Positions 11,301 through 23,867 of a DNA stretch of 64,000 nt are shown here, one piece after another. The DNA lies in assembly GCA_030015575.1 (NCBI GenBank), contig JASDDO010000001.1:517757772-517821771 (forward strand), read 5' to 3'. The position numbers were made by a program, and so were the translations under genes. Source of the DNA: Agapanthus africanus. Its lineage: Eukaryota; Streptophyta; Magnoliopsida; Asparagales; Amaryllidaceae. The notes beneath the pieces were generated by a model. It did not search any database. It was not told where the DNA came from and saw only the letters and a program-made list of their open reading frames with translations. The stretch's first letter is position 1. Each line of letters opens with the position of its first letter.

Positions 11301-13343
11301 ACATTCTCGAGACAAGTGTTGCGATATACACAGATGATGCATGCAATGATAAACACTCAATTTCCCTCAAAGTGTTGGTTATAAAGTATAACACAAGTTA
11401 TTTGGTATTTTACAGTCACTTTGCTAATATGTGCTATACTCATACCGAACACCTTTAGATGATTGCAAATAGTAGAGAAATTGATGTGTTAAAAATGCAA
11501 TATTTTCTACTGATCATGACCTCCTTCATCAGTTCTTCTCGAACAGTGCCGGTTGGCACGCATAATCGGCTCCCATACCTCAAGAATCCATCCTCGTGAA
11601 CTATGAAGTCGGTTCGAAGTCCACTCTCTACTTTTTCTCTGATCTTCTATAACTTGGCATCGCCTGCTTGATCCGCTTTGATTTGATCAACAAGGGTGGA
11701 CTGAATCTGCAGATTCATCAAGGATGATGTAACTTCTGGCATTACCACTTCAATCTGTAATCCACAAAGCTCCTCTTGTAATCTCTACTAACCGGTGAGA
11801 TTCATTACTAACGGCTGGCGACTAAGAGCATCGGGGAACACGTTCACCTTCCCTGGATGGAACTGAAGGTTGATGTCAAAGTCAGTCATGAGTTCTAACC
11901 ATCTTCTCTGCCGCATATTAAGTTCCTTCTGGGTAAATACAAATTTCAGACTCTTGTAGTCTGTATATGCATTCACACGTTCTCCCAATAATTAATGCCG
12001 CCAAATCATGAGTGTGAAGATAATAGCCGTCAATTCTAGATCATGGGTGGGATAATTACGCTCATGCGTCTTTAGCTGCCTTGACATGAAAGCTACAACC
12101 TTGTCGTACTGATGTAGAACGCATCCTAAGGCTTTCCCGAAAGCATCACAATAGACTTCAAAGCCACCAGATCTGTCTGTGTTGTAAGGATAGCTGCAGA
12201 GGTCAATTTTGACTTCAGTTCCACAAAAGCTCTTTCACATTCTTCTGACCACACAAAAGCTTCATCCTTCCGAGTAAGCTTGGTCAACGGTGCTACAATT
12301 TTCAAGAATCCTTCAATGAATCATCGATAATAACCAGTTAGTCCCAAGAAACCTCTTATGTCCTTGACTGATTTTGGCGTTAGCCATTCGCTGACAGCTG
12401 ACACCTTAGCTAGGTCTACAGATATCCCTTCACCCGATACGATATGTCTGAGAAAACCGACCTTTTCTAACCAAAACTCACACTTGCTGTATTTAGCGTA
12501 GAGTTAATACTATTGTAGCGTTTCCAGAACTGTGTATAAATGTTCAGCGTGATCTTCCCGTGTTTTCGAATAGACCAAGATGTCGTCAATGAAGATGACA
12601 ACAAACTTATCTAAGTACTCACGAAAGATCAAATTCATCAGGTCCATGAAGATGGCCGGGGCGTTAGTCGCCCCGAATGGCATCACTAAATTTCATAATG
12701 TCCATAATGGATCATGAATGTCGTCTTCTGAATATCAGACTCCATGACCTTCACCTGATGATATGCTGAATGAAGATCTAATTTGGAGAAAACGCAAGAC
12801 CCGCTCAGTTGATCAAAAAGATCGTCGATACGAGGGAGTGGGTACTTGTTCTTGATAGTAACTTCGTTCAACGCACGATATTCGATGCACATGTGATAGG
12901 TGCCTTCCTTCTTCTTCACTAAGAACACCGGGGATCCCCAAGATGATGTACTGGGTCTGATCCAAACCTTCTTTAGAAGTTCGTCTAACTGCGTTCAAAT
13001 CTCCATTAATCCATCCGGATTAGTCGGTATGGAGCTTCAGATATTTGCTGGGCAATATGTAGTAAATCAATACTAAATTTAAGAGCTCGATTAGAAGGAA
13101 AACCTTTTATATCTTCAGGGAAGACATCCTCGAACTCTCGAACAACTTTTGGTTTTTCTCCTTCAACTTGTAACGTCAAAATTTTTGCTTTCTTTGGCTT
13201 GGCTTTGTAGACACTTAGCTCCAAGGGTCAGTCTCCGCTCTTGAAGTAGAAGACTGGGTGATCTGGTATTTCAAAAACTACCCTCCTTTGACGGTAGTCA
13301 ATAGTAGCATAAAATGCTCCCAACCAGTCCATTCCTAACACTA
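8332..13343 (-). pseudogene. Decayed pol: RT, RNase H, integrase, chromodomain
   Basis: Read on the minus strand from 13343: the end of protease (GMDWLG near 13330), the RT N-terminus (VVREFEDVFPEDIKGFP, 13224-13006), RT core ([20 protein letters not shown] and [13 protein letters not shown], 12928-12686), the catalytic [10 protein letters not shown] near 12590, RNase H ([20 protein letters not shown], 11988-11788), the linker HEDGFLRYGSRLCVP near 11600, the integrase zinc finger (CLVCQQVK, about 9560) and a chromodomain-like tail near 8530-8425 (ERMLRNKVVKLVRVMW, with a later Trp codon turned to stop). Frames change many times and stops are common. The integrase is split by the insertion at 9685-11516. 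It is closely similar to the pol at 17084-23808. Confidence 0.88.
9685..11516. mobile_element. Solo LTR or non-autonomous LTR element (1.83 kb), TSD TGACC
   Basis: Inserted in the integrase zinc-finger coding region of the old chromovirus, it starts TGATTGAATG and ends CTACTGATCA. It is flanked by TGACC at 9680-9684 and 11517-11521. Removing it and one TGACC restores the old pol text to within a base. No coding similarity is seen. A 25-30 bp direct duplication (TCAATTTGATTTGAA) lies at 10670-10720. TG...CA ends with a 5-bp duplication fit an LTR, but no second LTR or primer site is visible. Family unknown; Athila/Tat is a guess. Confidence 0.7.
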
Positions 13344-16049
13344 TGTAACACCCGAGCCCATTAATACTAATTCTGGTACTAGTTGAGTGTTATACATTGC
13401 TTATTTCAATTATCTTGATTGTTTGGTGATTTTTGCTAAATTTTAACCGGCTAAGTCATTTTTTCCTATAACAAATTTTAACACCTAAAATGAAATTAAA
13501 AATATCCATGTTGGCCTACTCGTCGCCACTAGTCGTGTGGTAGCGTCCGCGTGTCGAGATTTCGTCCCGTTCGGTGAAACGGGCAAGTTTGGACGACTAC
13601 GCGCGCGTGCAAGTGTCCGACTTGGGGGCATGCATTTTAATCATAAAACACCTCATTTCAAAATTTGGAACTCGCTTAAAATCCTATAATTTGAATTTGA
13701 AACATTTGGACGCAACCCGGGCGCGATTTGGAAATGTTTCATTTAGCGCCGAAATACCCATTTTAATTTAATATATTTAAAACTATAAAATATATATTCT
13801 GTTATATATATAACGTTTAAAATCTTTTAAATCTCTTAAAATTTTCCTTTTATAAAATTCCCGTACCCATCCCAGCCTATCACGAGGCTTCTCTCTCGTG
13901 GGCCCCCCATCAACCATCTCTCCCTCTCTCCTATAATCTTCTCTCTCTCTCTTTTATATTTTCCCAAACAGTTCCTCGTCCTCACACAAAACTCACCACG
14001 AGAGAACCCACGAACCCTAACCCTAGCCTCGTCGTGCCCTCGCCGCCGACCTCCCCGCGACCTCGCCGTCATCACCCTCGCCTCCTCGGCCTCGACAGCA
14101 CCCCTTCCTCCTCTCCTCCCTCCTTCAGAGCCTGCAACCCAACCCCAACGCCACCACCTGCGCGCAGTGCTCGCCGTCGCCGCCGCCTCCCATCGCCGAC
14201 GACGCCAGAGCCTTCCTCCCTTCACCCTCGTCCCGACCTCCTCATCTTCCTCCTCCTTCCCTCGCCTGCGTTGCACTGCACCCGAGCCTAACCCTAACAC
14301 CAACCCCTGTCACCGGGAAACTCGCCGTCGACCCTCGCCGTCGTTGCCAGAGCCACCGCCGACCACCTCCTTCTCCTCCTGAACACCAGATCGGGCCAGC
14401 ACCCCCCTCTACTCACCGCAGCACCCCTTTCCAGCGAACCCAGCAATTTTCAGCCTTCGCTGCCCGCCGTCGCTGCCTCGCCGGTGCCCCATCGCCGTCG
14501 AACCCATCGTGGTTGCCCCCTGGTTCTTCCCTCGAAGTACTCTGGTCCGTGTAGTTCCGCTGTTCGCTGTTTGGACTCGATCCGTGGCCCGTGCTTTCGT
14601 CGCGTGTTTTCCGCCGACGTTGCGTTCGTGTTTCCGGTTTGCGAAACCGTCGAGGCAAGATTTCTTGCTACATGATACGTTAAACTAATTAAGTGTTTGA
14701 CTCATAAAACTTGCAATATTAGCTAAGTATAGTTACTTGTCTCATTGAACGAATTATGATATACATCATAATACTGCCAACTAACTCGTATTTTGCCACC
14801 ATAACCTTAATAACAACTACCTGTTAATCATTCTGTTATTTAGAGGACGATAGTCGTACACTTATATCTTCATTACTTGTTGTTATTAATATTGCGCTAC
14901 CCTGTGATTATTGCGCCCCAAGGGTGCTCGAACCTGCTAGTATAATACAACTGCATCATATTCATGTACCATTGTGATTAAATGACTATTATTGCTGTTT
15001 ACTTTAAATTCTTGCTGCTGTTACTTATTCGATTGTATACCTGTTGAGAGCACATACTCGATTACATTACATATTGACTCGACTCTGCTACACATGACAC
15101 ATACATACATACCGACTCAACCTATTGTACCATGACCTAACCTGTTACCCGATCTCATGCCTAATGCCAACAAACCTGACTTGGGGTCCTCATGGACCAT
15201 TCCTGTTGTCTATCCAGACAAACCTGACCTGTTACCTGATCCCGTGTTGGCATTAGTCCTTAGTTACTGAATACCTGACCTGACATACATAACTTGGGGG
15301 TATGGGAAAATCAAAGGTGAAACCGACTTGTAACTCAACAGTTCGATACCTGTTCTGATCAGTCTTACGGGCTTGGCCTGCCCCGGAGTGATGATGCTGA
15401 CATCACTCGCCTATCTTGCTACCTATTACTGCCTAGCGGCACGTCTCGGATTCAGCCCCGAGAATCTTGACCGTGGTCCCGGGCACGCACGGGATACTAT
15501 TGAGTTACATCGACGAGTCACCAATTGATTTCAAAGACTTTAGAGTAGAAACCTGATAGGACAGTTTAGTTACCACTGCACATTACCCTGCACTGTTATT
15601 TCATAGTACTGCTTTATTCATGTTCATCCCTGCATTGCTTATTACCATGTTTATATTATATTATTGGTTGACATGACGCGCTGACGTCTGGGTTTTGCAT
15701 GGCCCAGATTCCTTACCACTGTCGACGACTGAGCAGGAGTACTTCAGCCAGCAGGCTGATCTGTGAGTTCCTTAGTGATTAGTTCATTTATTTCATTTCA
15801 TTTCCAAATGTGAGCCTGCATTATGGGACGTACTATTTATTTATTGTATTGGATCATTTGCTTCCGCACTTATTGTTTATTGACTCTGTTATTATGGATT
15901 TGGACATGTGTTAGATTAGTTTATATATCTTGTTCTTGATATCTCTACAACCGTAATGTGACTGTGGATGGATACTTCCTACCCACAGGTAGCATGGTTG
16001 GCTATGTCACGTGCCCAATCTTGCGTACTCTGGGAAGCGGGGCGTGACA
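13344..16049 (+). mobile_element. 5' LTR of the young chromovirus
   Basis: It starts TGTAACACCCGAGCCC and ends AGCGGGGCGTGACA. A TATA-like TTTTATAAAATTCCCG lies near 13848, giving a U3 of about 500 bp. Downstream (13900-14650) the strand is strongly C-rich with CCG/TCC runs, then becomes AT-rich. The CCG-rich part keeps long chance ORFs on both strands, including a 155-codon one on the minus strand at 14303-13836, in both LTR copies. There is no sign that these are genes. Confidence 0.93.
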
Positions 16050-16058
16050 TGGTTCTTT

Positions 16059-16071
16059 TGGTATCAGAGCC
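16059..16071 (+). promoter_or_regulatory. Primer-binding site of the young chromovirus
   Basis: TGGTATCAGAGCC, complementary to the 3' end of initiator tRNA-Met, starts 10 bases after the 5' LTR end. This spacing is normal for plant chromoviruses. Confidence 0.9.
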
Positions 16072-16424
16072 ATAGGTTAGTTGGGTTGATTCTTTGTAGT
16101 TGGGTATTGTACCCAGTACACGAATCAGAATACCCGTGTTTAGGAAACATGTCCTGCCACCTTGACCGTTTTACCATTCTTGAATCACATTCTTCCGGAT
16201 TATATCTTTTACGACGTGCAAACTTACTTTGCATGTCGACTCGGAAACCTGATTTCTTGTTATCCCTAGGACTTGAGCGACTTGGGTGGAGTTAAGTAAT
16301 TGTGGCTATGATACCGCGGCATAGTTACAATGCGGTACTCTATTTAAGTATCTTGGAGTTCTAGCCTTGATCTATATTCAGAATCTATCTCATGCTAATG
16401 TTGGGTGTTTTGAGTTCAGGATTA

Positions 16425-17083
16425 TGACAGGTAAGAAGTTGAAGACGTACCAGAGGCGTGTGAACGAAGCCGCCATGCTTGGAGTGATAAGAGGAATGCT
16501 GGAAATCAAAGAAACAGACCGAGCTGATCTAGTAGCAAGCGAACTCGTTTCAGGAAGGTTTGCAGATCGTTCAGCAGTCTGTGAACGAGGTTGGAACTAG
16601 ACCAGTTGACCGAGTAGGGACCGTAGCAGATTTCAGACTTTTGGGTCCGTCTACATTTACTGGGTTAAAGGAGCTGTTGCCAGTCGAGCAGTGGCTAGTG
16701 GATACGGAGAATTTGCTGATTTCGGCACAGATCCCAGAGGACAAAAGAGTTGATGTGGTGCGCTTTCAGCTAGTGGATTTCGCCCGAGAGTGGTGGCTTA
16801 TGAAGGAGGCCCGCTTGCCCAAGCCAATCAGTTGGGCTGATTTCTCTAAAAGTTTCCTGGAGAAATTCTTCCCGCGGACTGCACGGGAGGAAATGGAAGA
16901 GAAGTTCATCGGACTAAGGCAGAATGGAGCAACCGTGGACGTGCATGCAGCAGAATGGACGAGACTCAGTAGTTTCGCTGGACCTTTCGCAGCCAGCGAT
17001 GCAGACAGCAGTTGCGGTAAGGAGGCAGTTCTGTCGGGCCAGTCGAGTTTAGGGCTAGGCCGACAAACAGTGTTCTTGCGACA
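16425..17083 (+). pseudogene. gag remnant (frameshifted, 3' end deleted)
   Basis: A plausible start at 16425 (MTGKKLKTYQRR) runs into a stop near 16600. The gag continues in another frame from about 16530 to 17040, so there is a frameshift near 16520-16560. The recognisable core is the retrotransposon gag fold (PSTFTGLKELLPVEQWL, then FQLVDFAREWW and FLEKFFP). The reading then passes directly into the RT linker near 17084. The CCHC zinc knuckle and the DTG protease, present in the old element at 27111-26766, are absent, which points to an internal deletion with an endpoint around 16980-17050. Confidence 0.85.
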
Positions 17084-18504
17084 ATGGAAGTGGATAGTAA
17101 TGAAGAGCCGGCAGTTGTTCGCGACTTTATGGATGTATTTGAAGATATATCGGGCTTACCGCCGAAGCGAGATGTGGAGTTCGCGATTGACCTTATTCCT
17201 GGTGCAGCGCCAGTATCAAAATCTTATTATCCGATGGCACCAGTGGAATTGGAAGAAGTTAAGAAGCAAGTTGGTGAATTACTTGAGAAGGGATGGATTC
17301 GAAGCAGCAACTCGCCTTGGGGAGCTCCAGTTCTTTTAGTAAAGAAGAAGGATGGCACGAGGAGGATGTGCATTGATTATCGAGAATTGAACCGGGTGAC
17401 TATTAAGAACAAGTACCCGATCCCTCGCATTGGAGAACTTTTTGAGCAGCTTAGTGGCGCGAGGGTATTCTCGAAACTGGATTTGCGATCAGGATATCAT
17501 CAGGTCCGAGTGAAAGCAGAAGACATTTGCAAGACGGCGTTTCGAACTCGATATGGACATTTCGAGTATCTGGTGATGCCCTTCGGAGTGACGAATGCGC
17601 CGGCAATATTCATGGATTTGATGAACAGAATCTTTTCGCCATTCTTGGACCAGTTTATTGTGGTATTCATTGACGATATTCTGGTATACTCGAAGAGTCC
17701 GGAGGAACATGCTGAGCATTTAAGGATCGCACTGCAGACGCTGAGACAGGAGAAATTGTTTGCGAAGATGAGTAAGTGCGAATTCTGGCTGGAAGAAGTG
17801 AAATTTCTGGTACATGTCGTGTCGGGCGATGGAATCGCCGTTGATCCCGAGAAGATTGCAGCAGTTCGAGATTGGCCAATTCCAAAGAATGTTGCGGAGA
17901 TAAGAAGTTTTCTTGGACTCGCCGGATACTACAGGAGATTTGTGGAGAACTTCGCTCGTTTGACAGAGCCGTTAACCAAGATTACGCGCAAGGAGGTACC
18001 TTTTGTTTGGACGGATGGTGGTGCATTGGCCTTCGAGACGTTGAAGCAGAAGTTGATAACCGCCCCTATCCTAACTGTACCGGATAATTCAGGAGGACTG
18101 GTGATTCACAGCGACGCATCTGGAAAAGGATTGGGATGTGTTTTGATGCAGAATGGGAAAGTCGTCGCTTACGCATCGAGACAACTGAAGACTCATGAGA
18201 AGAATTATCCGACTCATGACTTGGAGCTTGCGGCCGTAATCTTCGCCTTGAAGATTTGGAGACACTACCTATTGGGCGAGAGAGTCGAAGTCTTTACAGA
18301 TCACAAGAGTTTGAAGTATGTGTTCACTCAGAAGGAGTTGAACATGAGGCAACGCAGATGGTTGGAGCTGATGGCCGACTACGACCTTGATCTTGAGTAC
18401 CATCCGAGAAAGGTTAACGTCGTGCCGGATGCGCTAAGTCGGTTACCAGCAATTCAGGTATTGACCGCACAAAGGGAGATCATTGCGGATTTTCGGAGAT
18501 TTGA

Positions 18505-21500
18505 TGTAATACCCAGCCCCTCTTTATACCAAAATCAGTATTTTAAACTCTAGAATCCTATTTATTCATATTTACAATTTTATTCATTTTACTTATAAAT
18601 TGCATATTTTATTTATTTTATCTATAAATTTATTTCGTTCTAGACCTCATCTTCTTCATCAATAAAACCCAAAACCAAACAGCCCTCAGCCCACACTCTT
18701 TTCCCACCATTTTCCTTTTTAAATTTTCTGAGCCCAGAAGCCCGGCCCCCTTCCAATATCCATAATCCTTTCTTGTGATGAACCCAAACCATATTCTTTT
18801 ATACCCTATATTTTCTATACCCTAAGCTCACCCATTTATTTATTTAATTCATTCGAATTTCCTCAGCCGTCTCCTTACTTTTCAGTATGAACTCAAGTCC
18901 TAGCCCTAACCCTATTTCTTATATTCCTAAACTATCCCACAGCCCAAACAACCCCCAGCCCACACCTTTCCCTTTTTCCTATTTAATTTTCTGCAGCCCA
19001 TTTCTCTTTTTCCCAAATTCTTTTCTTTTCCCTTTGGCCCAGAATCCCCGAGCCCAGCAATATTTTTCCCAGCCATTTTCCCCATATTTCCCACATTTTC
19101 TGGCCCGGCCCCTTCCTTTTTATTTTTGATTTTCAAGGCCCGGCCTACTTTTCCCCTCAACTAAATTATTTTCCTCTTTTCTTCTTTCTGGCCCGGCCCA
19201 CGCCTCTCATTCCTCAGCCTCATTCTTTTATTTCCTCAATCATTTCTTCAGCCCACTCCAAGCCCAACTCCCTCCTGAACCCAACCCAATCCCTGTGCTT
19301 CTTCCTCCAACGGCTCCCTGCCGAATTTCCCGCTCGCGTGCGCGCTTCTCGCGCCGCCTCCTCCGCCTGCGCCCACGTTGCGTGACCGTTACCCCCACGA
19401 CGCACGCCTTGACCCCTCCTCGTCGTCTCCCCTTCTCCTCTCTACCTCACGCACACTCTCTCCTCTCGTTCGCCAAGTCGACCATGACTCCATTGCATTT
19501 TCCCTTACCCCTTCCACCAGCAACGACGACGACGACCATTTCCCCTTCTTCTTCCTCAACCATCGCTCTCTCCTCCCCCACCTACACGACTCCACCCTCG
19601 ACCCGAACCCCTGCCAAGCCCCTACACACTTCACCGCTCACTACACCCGTGCTCGGCCACCCACGCCCCGACGCCGGTGAGCTTGAACCGCCGCAGTCGA
19701 CTCTCATCATCATCATCATCATCATCATACTCAGTTCCCTTTCTCTCTCTCCCGATCTCTCTCTCTCTCCTAGTTTTCTTTCTCTCACACTCCCTCTCTG
19801 TACTCTCTCTCTCTCTCTCCTCCTCACCGTCTCTCTTTCTCTCACTCTGTCTCTCTCTCTCTCTCGTTTCTCTCTCTCTCTCTGTAACTCCCTCTGCCTC
19901 TCTCTTTATATCTCATTCTCTCTCTCTCTCTCTCTCTCTCAGTCCACTTACTCTCTCTCTCTCTCTCTATAACACCCGCTCTACCGTCCACCACAGCGAG
20001 CAACTCCACGTCAACGACCACCACCCTCGCCGACACGACCCCGACAACCAAGCCTCCGCTGCCGAGACTCGAGTTCGAGCCAAATCTAGTTGCCGTGCCG
20101 CGCGTGTGTCACGCGTTCGTGACGTTACAATCACCGTGCATCCCCGGGACTGTTCCAGGCAAGTTCTTACTTGCTACATGCTATTTATTACTAGTTTACA
20201 AATTAAAATCGTAGATATATCACATGTTTTGCCTTATGTAAATATTGCCACAAACTGTTCGATGCTTGTTCTCATAGAAAATCATTATCAAATTTGACAG
20301 AACTGGAGGAATTATTGTGGCCCTTGCTATGATGAATACCCTGCCCAAGTTTTGCTAGAAAATATGACCGTTCAAGATTAAAACGACTACCCCCAAGTTT
20401 AATTGCAAAACTGAAATTATACTGTACCTGAAAACCGTTAAATTCACCATAAATCATATACATATTAGAATGGTGCGTTCGAGGGCTCAATTCGAAGCCG
20501 ACTCGACGAACTTTAACCCTATACCAGTTTCCGGACATTCCTGTACTTAAATAGTGATGATATTCAGATCGGAGTACGACTCTAGACTGCAGTCCAGAGC
20601 GACTCCAGTTATTAGTTGCTGTTCCGTATTGAGCACCACAAGATTTCCTTAACTCGTAGGTTGCGGAACTCCACTGTTTATTGTAGGTAAACCTGTTATC
20701 TAGACAACACAATTGATTTCATCATGTTTAGTTACCATTTGTTATTTATTCTGTAATTTATAAGATCGGGACGCATAACAGTCCCAACAGAATCAAAATT
20801 GACAAGTTAGGGTTAAACATTGTATATCTCCTGACGTGCAGATGCAATTGAATATCCGTCTATTGCGTTGAAAACCTTACTGAAAACCCTAGAATTTATC
20901 CAACTGTAGCGTCGCTAAAATCTGATCCCCACTGGGATTAAAATGCGTTGCGAAATGGACTCCTGATTCTGAAATTGGATTTCCAGCCGCGAGCGCTTAA
21001 AATGAAATGGTTATAACTAATGATCCTGGAACCCGATTGGCTTGAAACTAAATTTGATGGATAGCTAACTGAACATACTAATTATTACCTGTCTATCGTT
21101 TCACTAAATTACATACGTACGTCTCATGATAAATTGTGCGAGTGATAGAATACTGTTTTATGACACATTAACCATGCTTCATATACTATCCATGCATCAT
21201 ATCATACCCATATCATCGCAGTGTTTACCTAGTGATATCGTGCATTTACCCAGTGTTAGATTTTAGTGATGATTGTGGCAAGTATGTCAGTGTTCGTGTA
21301 TCCGTGATTAAGTGAAAGTGATACGTACTTGTGCACAATCAGTGACCTTATTATTCTATTGCATTGTCGACGTCTGTGGGATGCGTGCACGTGTGACTAA
21401 TAAGTGGAATGGGACATTTATGGAAGCGTTTGCACGGGTGTCACAGATAAGGCATCCGACACTGCCATTTTCTTAGGTATTAGTCGGGACGTGCTTGATG

Positions 21501-22317
21501 GGGGTCCTGCCTCCAGTTCTCGCGCAGACTTGACACGGACCGATTAGTATTTAGGGTGATGGTTAGCGTTTGATGTAGACCACGGGGTGTGGGGTAGTTT
21601 AAGTGTGAGTTCAACAGAATCTCGGGAGTCCCATGCCGGCTTATATATTTAGGGAGTTATATGGAGTTTTACAGGGTATGTGATATATACACCGTGATAC
21701 ACTCGTTATATGTTGGGCCCGTGGTCCCTTGCCCTTGGGTTCTACCCTTGGGTGGAGGACACTCGCGAGTGGTTGACTCTCACACTTGGACTGACGATAG
21801 GCTTATTGACCTGTGCAGTGAGACTTAGAGACTGATAGGGTTACTGTCATTTACATTCCTTATATACTGTGTTGACATACATGACATATCGTTATACTGC
21901 TTTACTGCTCCGCTGCATTGATTACTGCACATTCATATTCATGCTGTTTTACCGTTATTCACATCTATTACCACTGTTAGAACTGTCACTTGATTTCATA
22001 TATAATATATTGCTATTGTGTCGCTCTGACGACCTGAGTATGCATGCTCAGTGTAAGGAGAAGATTTAGCCCGGATCAGTGCATCACAGATTTCTTGACT
22101 TGCCATTCCGAGTTACATTCGTTTGTTCCACTTCAGGTCAGTCTTTACATTGTTCCTTTCAGTTACTGCATTTCTCATTACCTGTACATCGTTTACTGTT
22201 TACCATGATAAACTAGAAGCCGAAGTGTGACTACGGTAGGACATTTCCTTGACCGTAGGAGCATGGCTGGCCTTGTCTACCCCTCGTATTCCGTATTTTG
22301 GGAAGCGGGGCGTGACA
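18505..22317 (+). mobile_element. Solo LTR, 3.8 kb, nested in pol, TSD TTTGA
   Basis: It starts TGTAATACCCAGCCCC and ends AGCGGGGCGTGACA, with TTTGA at 18500-18504 and 22318-22322. No primer site, internal region or second LTR is present, so it is a solo LTR left by recombination. Its termini match Tekay-type LTRs, but the body differs from the host element's. It holds a large CT microsatellite. Its insertion postdates the half-million-year-scale host element, so both insertion and solo-LTR formation are recent. Confidence 0.9.
19736..19975 (+). repeat. (CT)n microsatellite
   Basis: About 240 bp are dominated by CT dinucleotides broken by CCT, TTT and GT steps. All frames stay open through it, producing Ser/Leu-rich (+) and Arg/Glu-rich (-) translations that are not genes. 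It is preceded by an (ATC)n run at 19703-19729. Confidence 0.9.
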
Positions 22318-23836
22318 TTTGACTTGGAGGTTGTGCTACCACATGCTACGGGACAGTTGATGCAGTTGCAAGTACAGTCGTCCTTAGTTGAGAAGATTAA
22401 AGCGGCACAATCGCAAGATCCTAGACTGCAAAAGTTTCGAGAGCAGGTTGAAGCCGGACTACGAACCGATTTACTGATCCACGAAGACGGTTCGTTGAGG
22501 TATGGTAGCCGTGTGTGTGTGCCAAAAGGGGATGTGCGTGAAGAGCTTATGAAGGAGGCACACAGTTCAGCTTACTCTGTACATCCAGGAGGGACAAAGA
22601 TGTACCGAGATATTCGACAGCACTTCTGGTGGGAAGGTATGAAACGGGAGATTGCTCGCTTCGTGGCTAAGTGCTTGGTGTGTCAGCAAGTCAAGGCAGA
22701 ACACCAAAGGGTTGCTGGTTTGTTGCAACCACTTCCGATTCCTCAGTGGAAGTGGGAACATATAACCATGGATTTTGTGACGGCTTTACCGCGGAGTCCA
22801 AAGGGCAACAATGCAGTATGGGCGATTGTCGATCGATTGACCAAGGCAGCTCACTTTATTCCTTTTCGGGTTGGTCAATCGACGGAGACTTTGGCAGAGC
22901 GGTACATGCAGGAGATTGTAAGATTGCATGGAGTACCGGTAAGCATCGTGTCCGATCGGGACACTCGGTTCTTGTCGCACTTCTGGAGGAGTTTACAAGA
23001 AAGTTTGGGGACTCGATTGAAGTTTAGCACAGCTTATCATCCTCAAACTGATGGACAATCGGAGAGAACGATCCAGACCCTTGAAGATATGTTGAGGGCT
23101 TGCATGTTGGACTTCAAAGGTTCTTGGGAGGATCATCTACACCTGGTGGAGTTTTCGTACAACAATAGCTTCCAAGCGACTATTCAGATGGCTCCGTTTG
23201 AAGCGTTGTATGGTCGTAAGTGCCATTCACCGGTTTGTTGGGATGATGTTGGTGAACGAAGGTTACTAGGACCAGATTTGGTAGTACAGACAGTCGAGAA
23301 GGTGAATACAATCAGGAAGCATATGAAGGCAGCTCAAGACAGACAGAAAAGTTGGGCCGACACGTCAAGAAGATCTCTAGAGTTCGCCGTGGGTGATTTG
23401 GTATTCCTGAAGATATCACCGACTAGAGAGGTGATTCGCTTTTGGAGTCGGGGAAAGCTTAGTCCTCGATTCGTTGGACCCTTCGAGATATTGGAGCGTG
23501 TTGGAGAGGTAGCGTACCGTTTGGCGTTACCACAGTCATTGGCAGGAGTGCACGATGTGTTTCATGTATCTCAACTACGGAGGTATGTTCGAGATGAAAC
23601 TCACGTCTTGGATCATTCGGAGTTGACTGTACGGGAGGACCTAACTTTTGAGGAGCGACCGGTTGAAATCAAGGATCGAAGAGAAAAGGTTCTTAAGAAC
23701 AAGGTTATCCCTCTTGTGCTAGTTTCTTGGGGTAATCGGTTGCATGGAGAATCCACTTGGGAGCGAGAAGACGAGATCCGGCAGAAATTTCCTCACATTT
23801 TCCTGTAGTTAGCTATCTTGTATTCTTGGAATTTCG

Positions 23837-23867
23837 AGGACGAAATTCTTTTTGTAGTTGGGTATGA
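23837..23867 (+). promoter_or_regulatory. Pre-LTR motif / weak polypurine tract
   Basis: GAGGACGAAATTC followed by a short G-rich stretch (GTTGGGTATGA) ends at the 3' LTR start. The position is right for the polypurine tract, but the purine run is short and broken. Confidence 0.5.

Larger units (their letters stand above)
17084..23808 (+). pseudogene. pol (RT-RNase H-integrase-chromodomain) split by a solo LTR
   Basis: Coding runs 17084-18504 and, after the inserted LTR, 22323-23808. Taking out the LTR and one TTTGA copy leaves the frame open, so the polyprotein (about 970 codons) was intact when the LTR landed. Visible parts are the RT N-terminal motif [12 protein letters not shown], the catalytic FIDDILVYS near 17665-17695, RNase H ([13 protein letters not shown], then [13 protein letters not shown]), the integrase HHCC finger (CLVCQQVK, 22672-22698), the catalytic residues of ITMDFVTALP, IVSDRDTRF and the downstream ERTIQTLEDML, and a chromodomain-like tail (VIPLVLVSWGNRLHGESTW). 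Chromodomains steer integration to heterochromatin. No protease domain precedes RT. A linker frame leads in at the gag remnant. Confidence 0.92.

Noticed and set aside
13836-14303. 155-codon minus-strand ORF repeated at 24360-24827
   Set aside because: The two copies are the two LTRs of one recent element, so repetition is not evidence of conservation. The translation is low-complexity Arg/Gly/Glu.
19295-20297. Long Ser/Leu-rich ORFs of 206-225 codons
   Set aside because: They are produced by the CT microsatellite and neighbouring pyrimidine-rich DNA inside a solo LTR, and all frames stay open together.
22249-22317. N-terminal extension of the integrase reading frame
   Set aside because: These codons belong to the inserted solo LTR. 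The pol sequence resumes at the TTTGA target copy (22318-22322).
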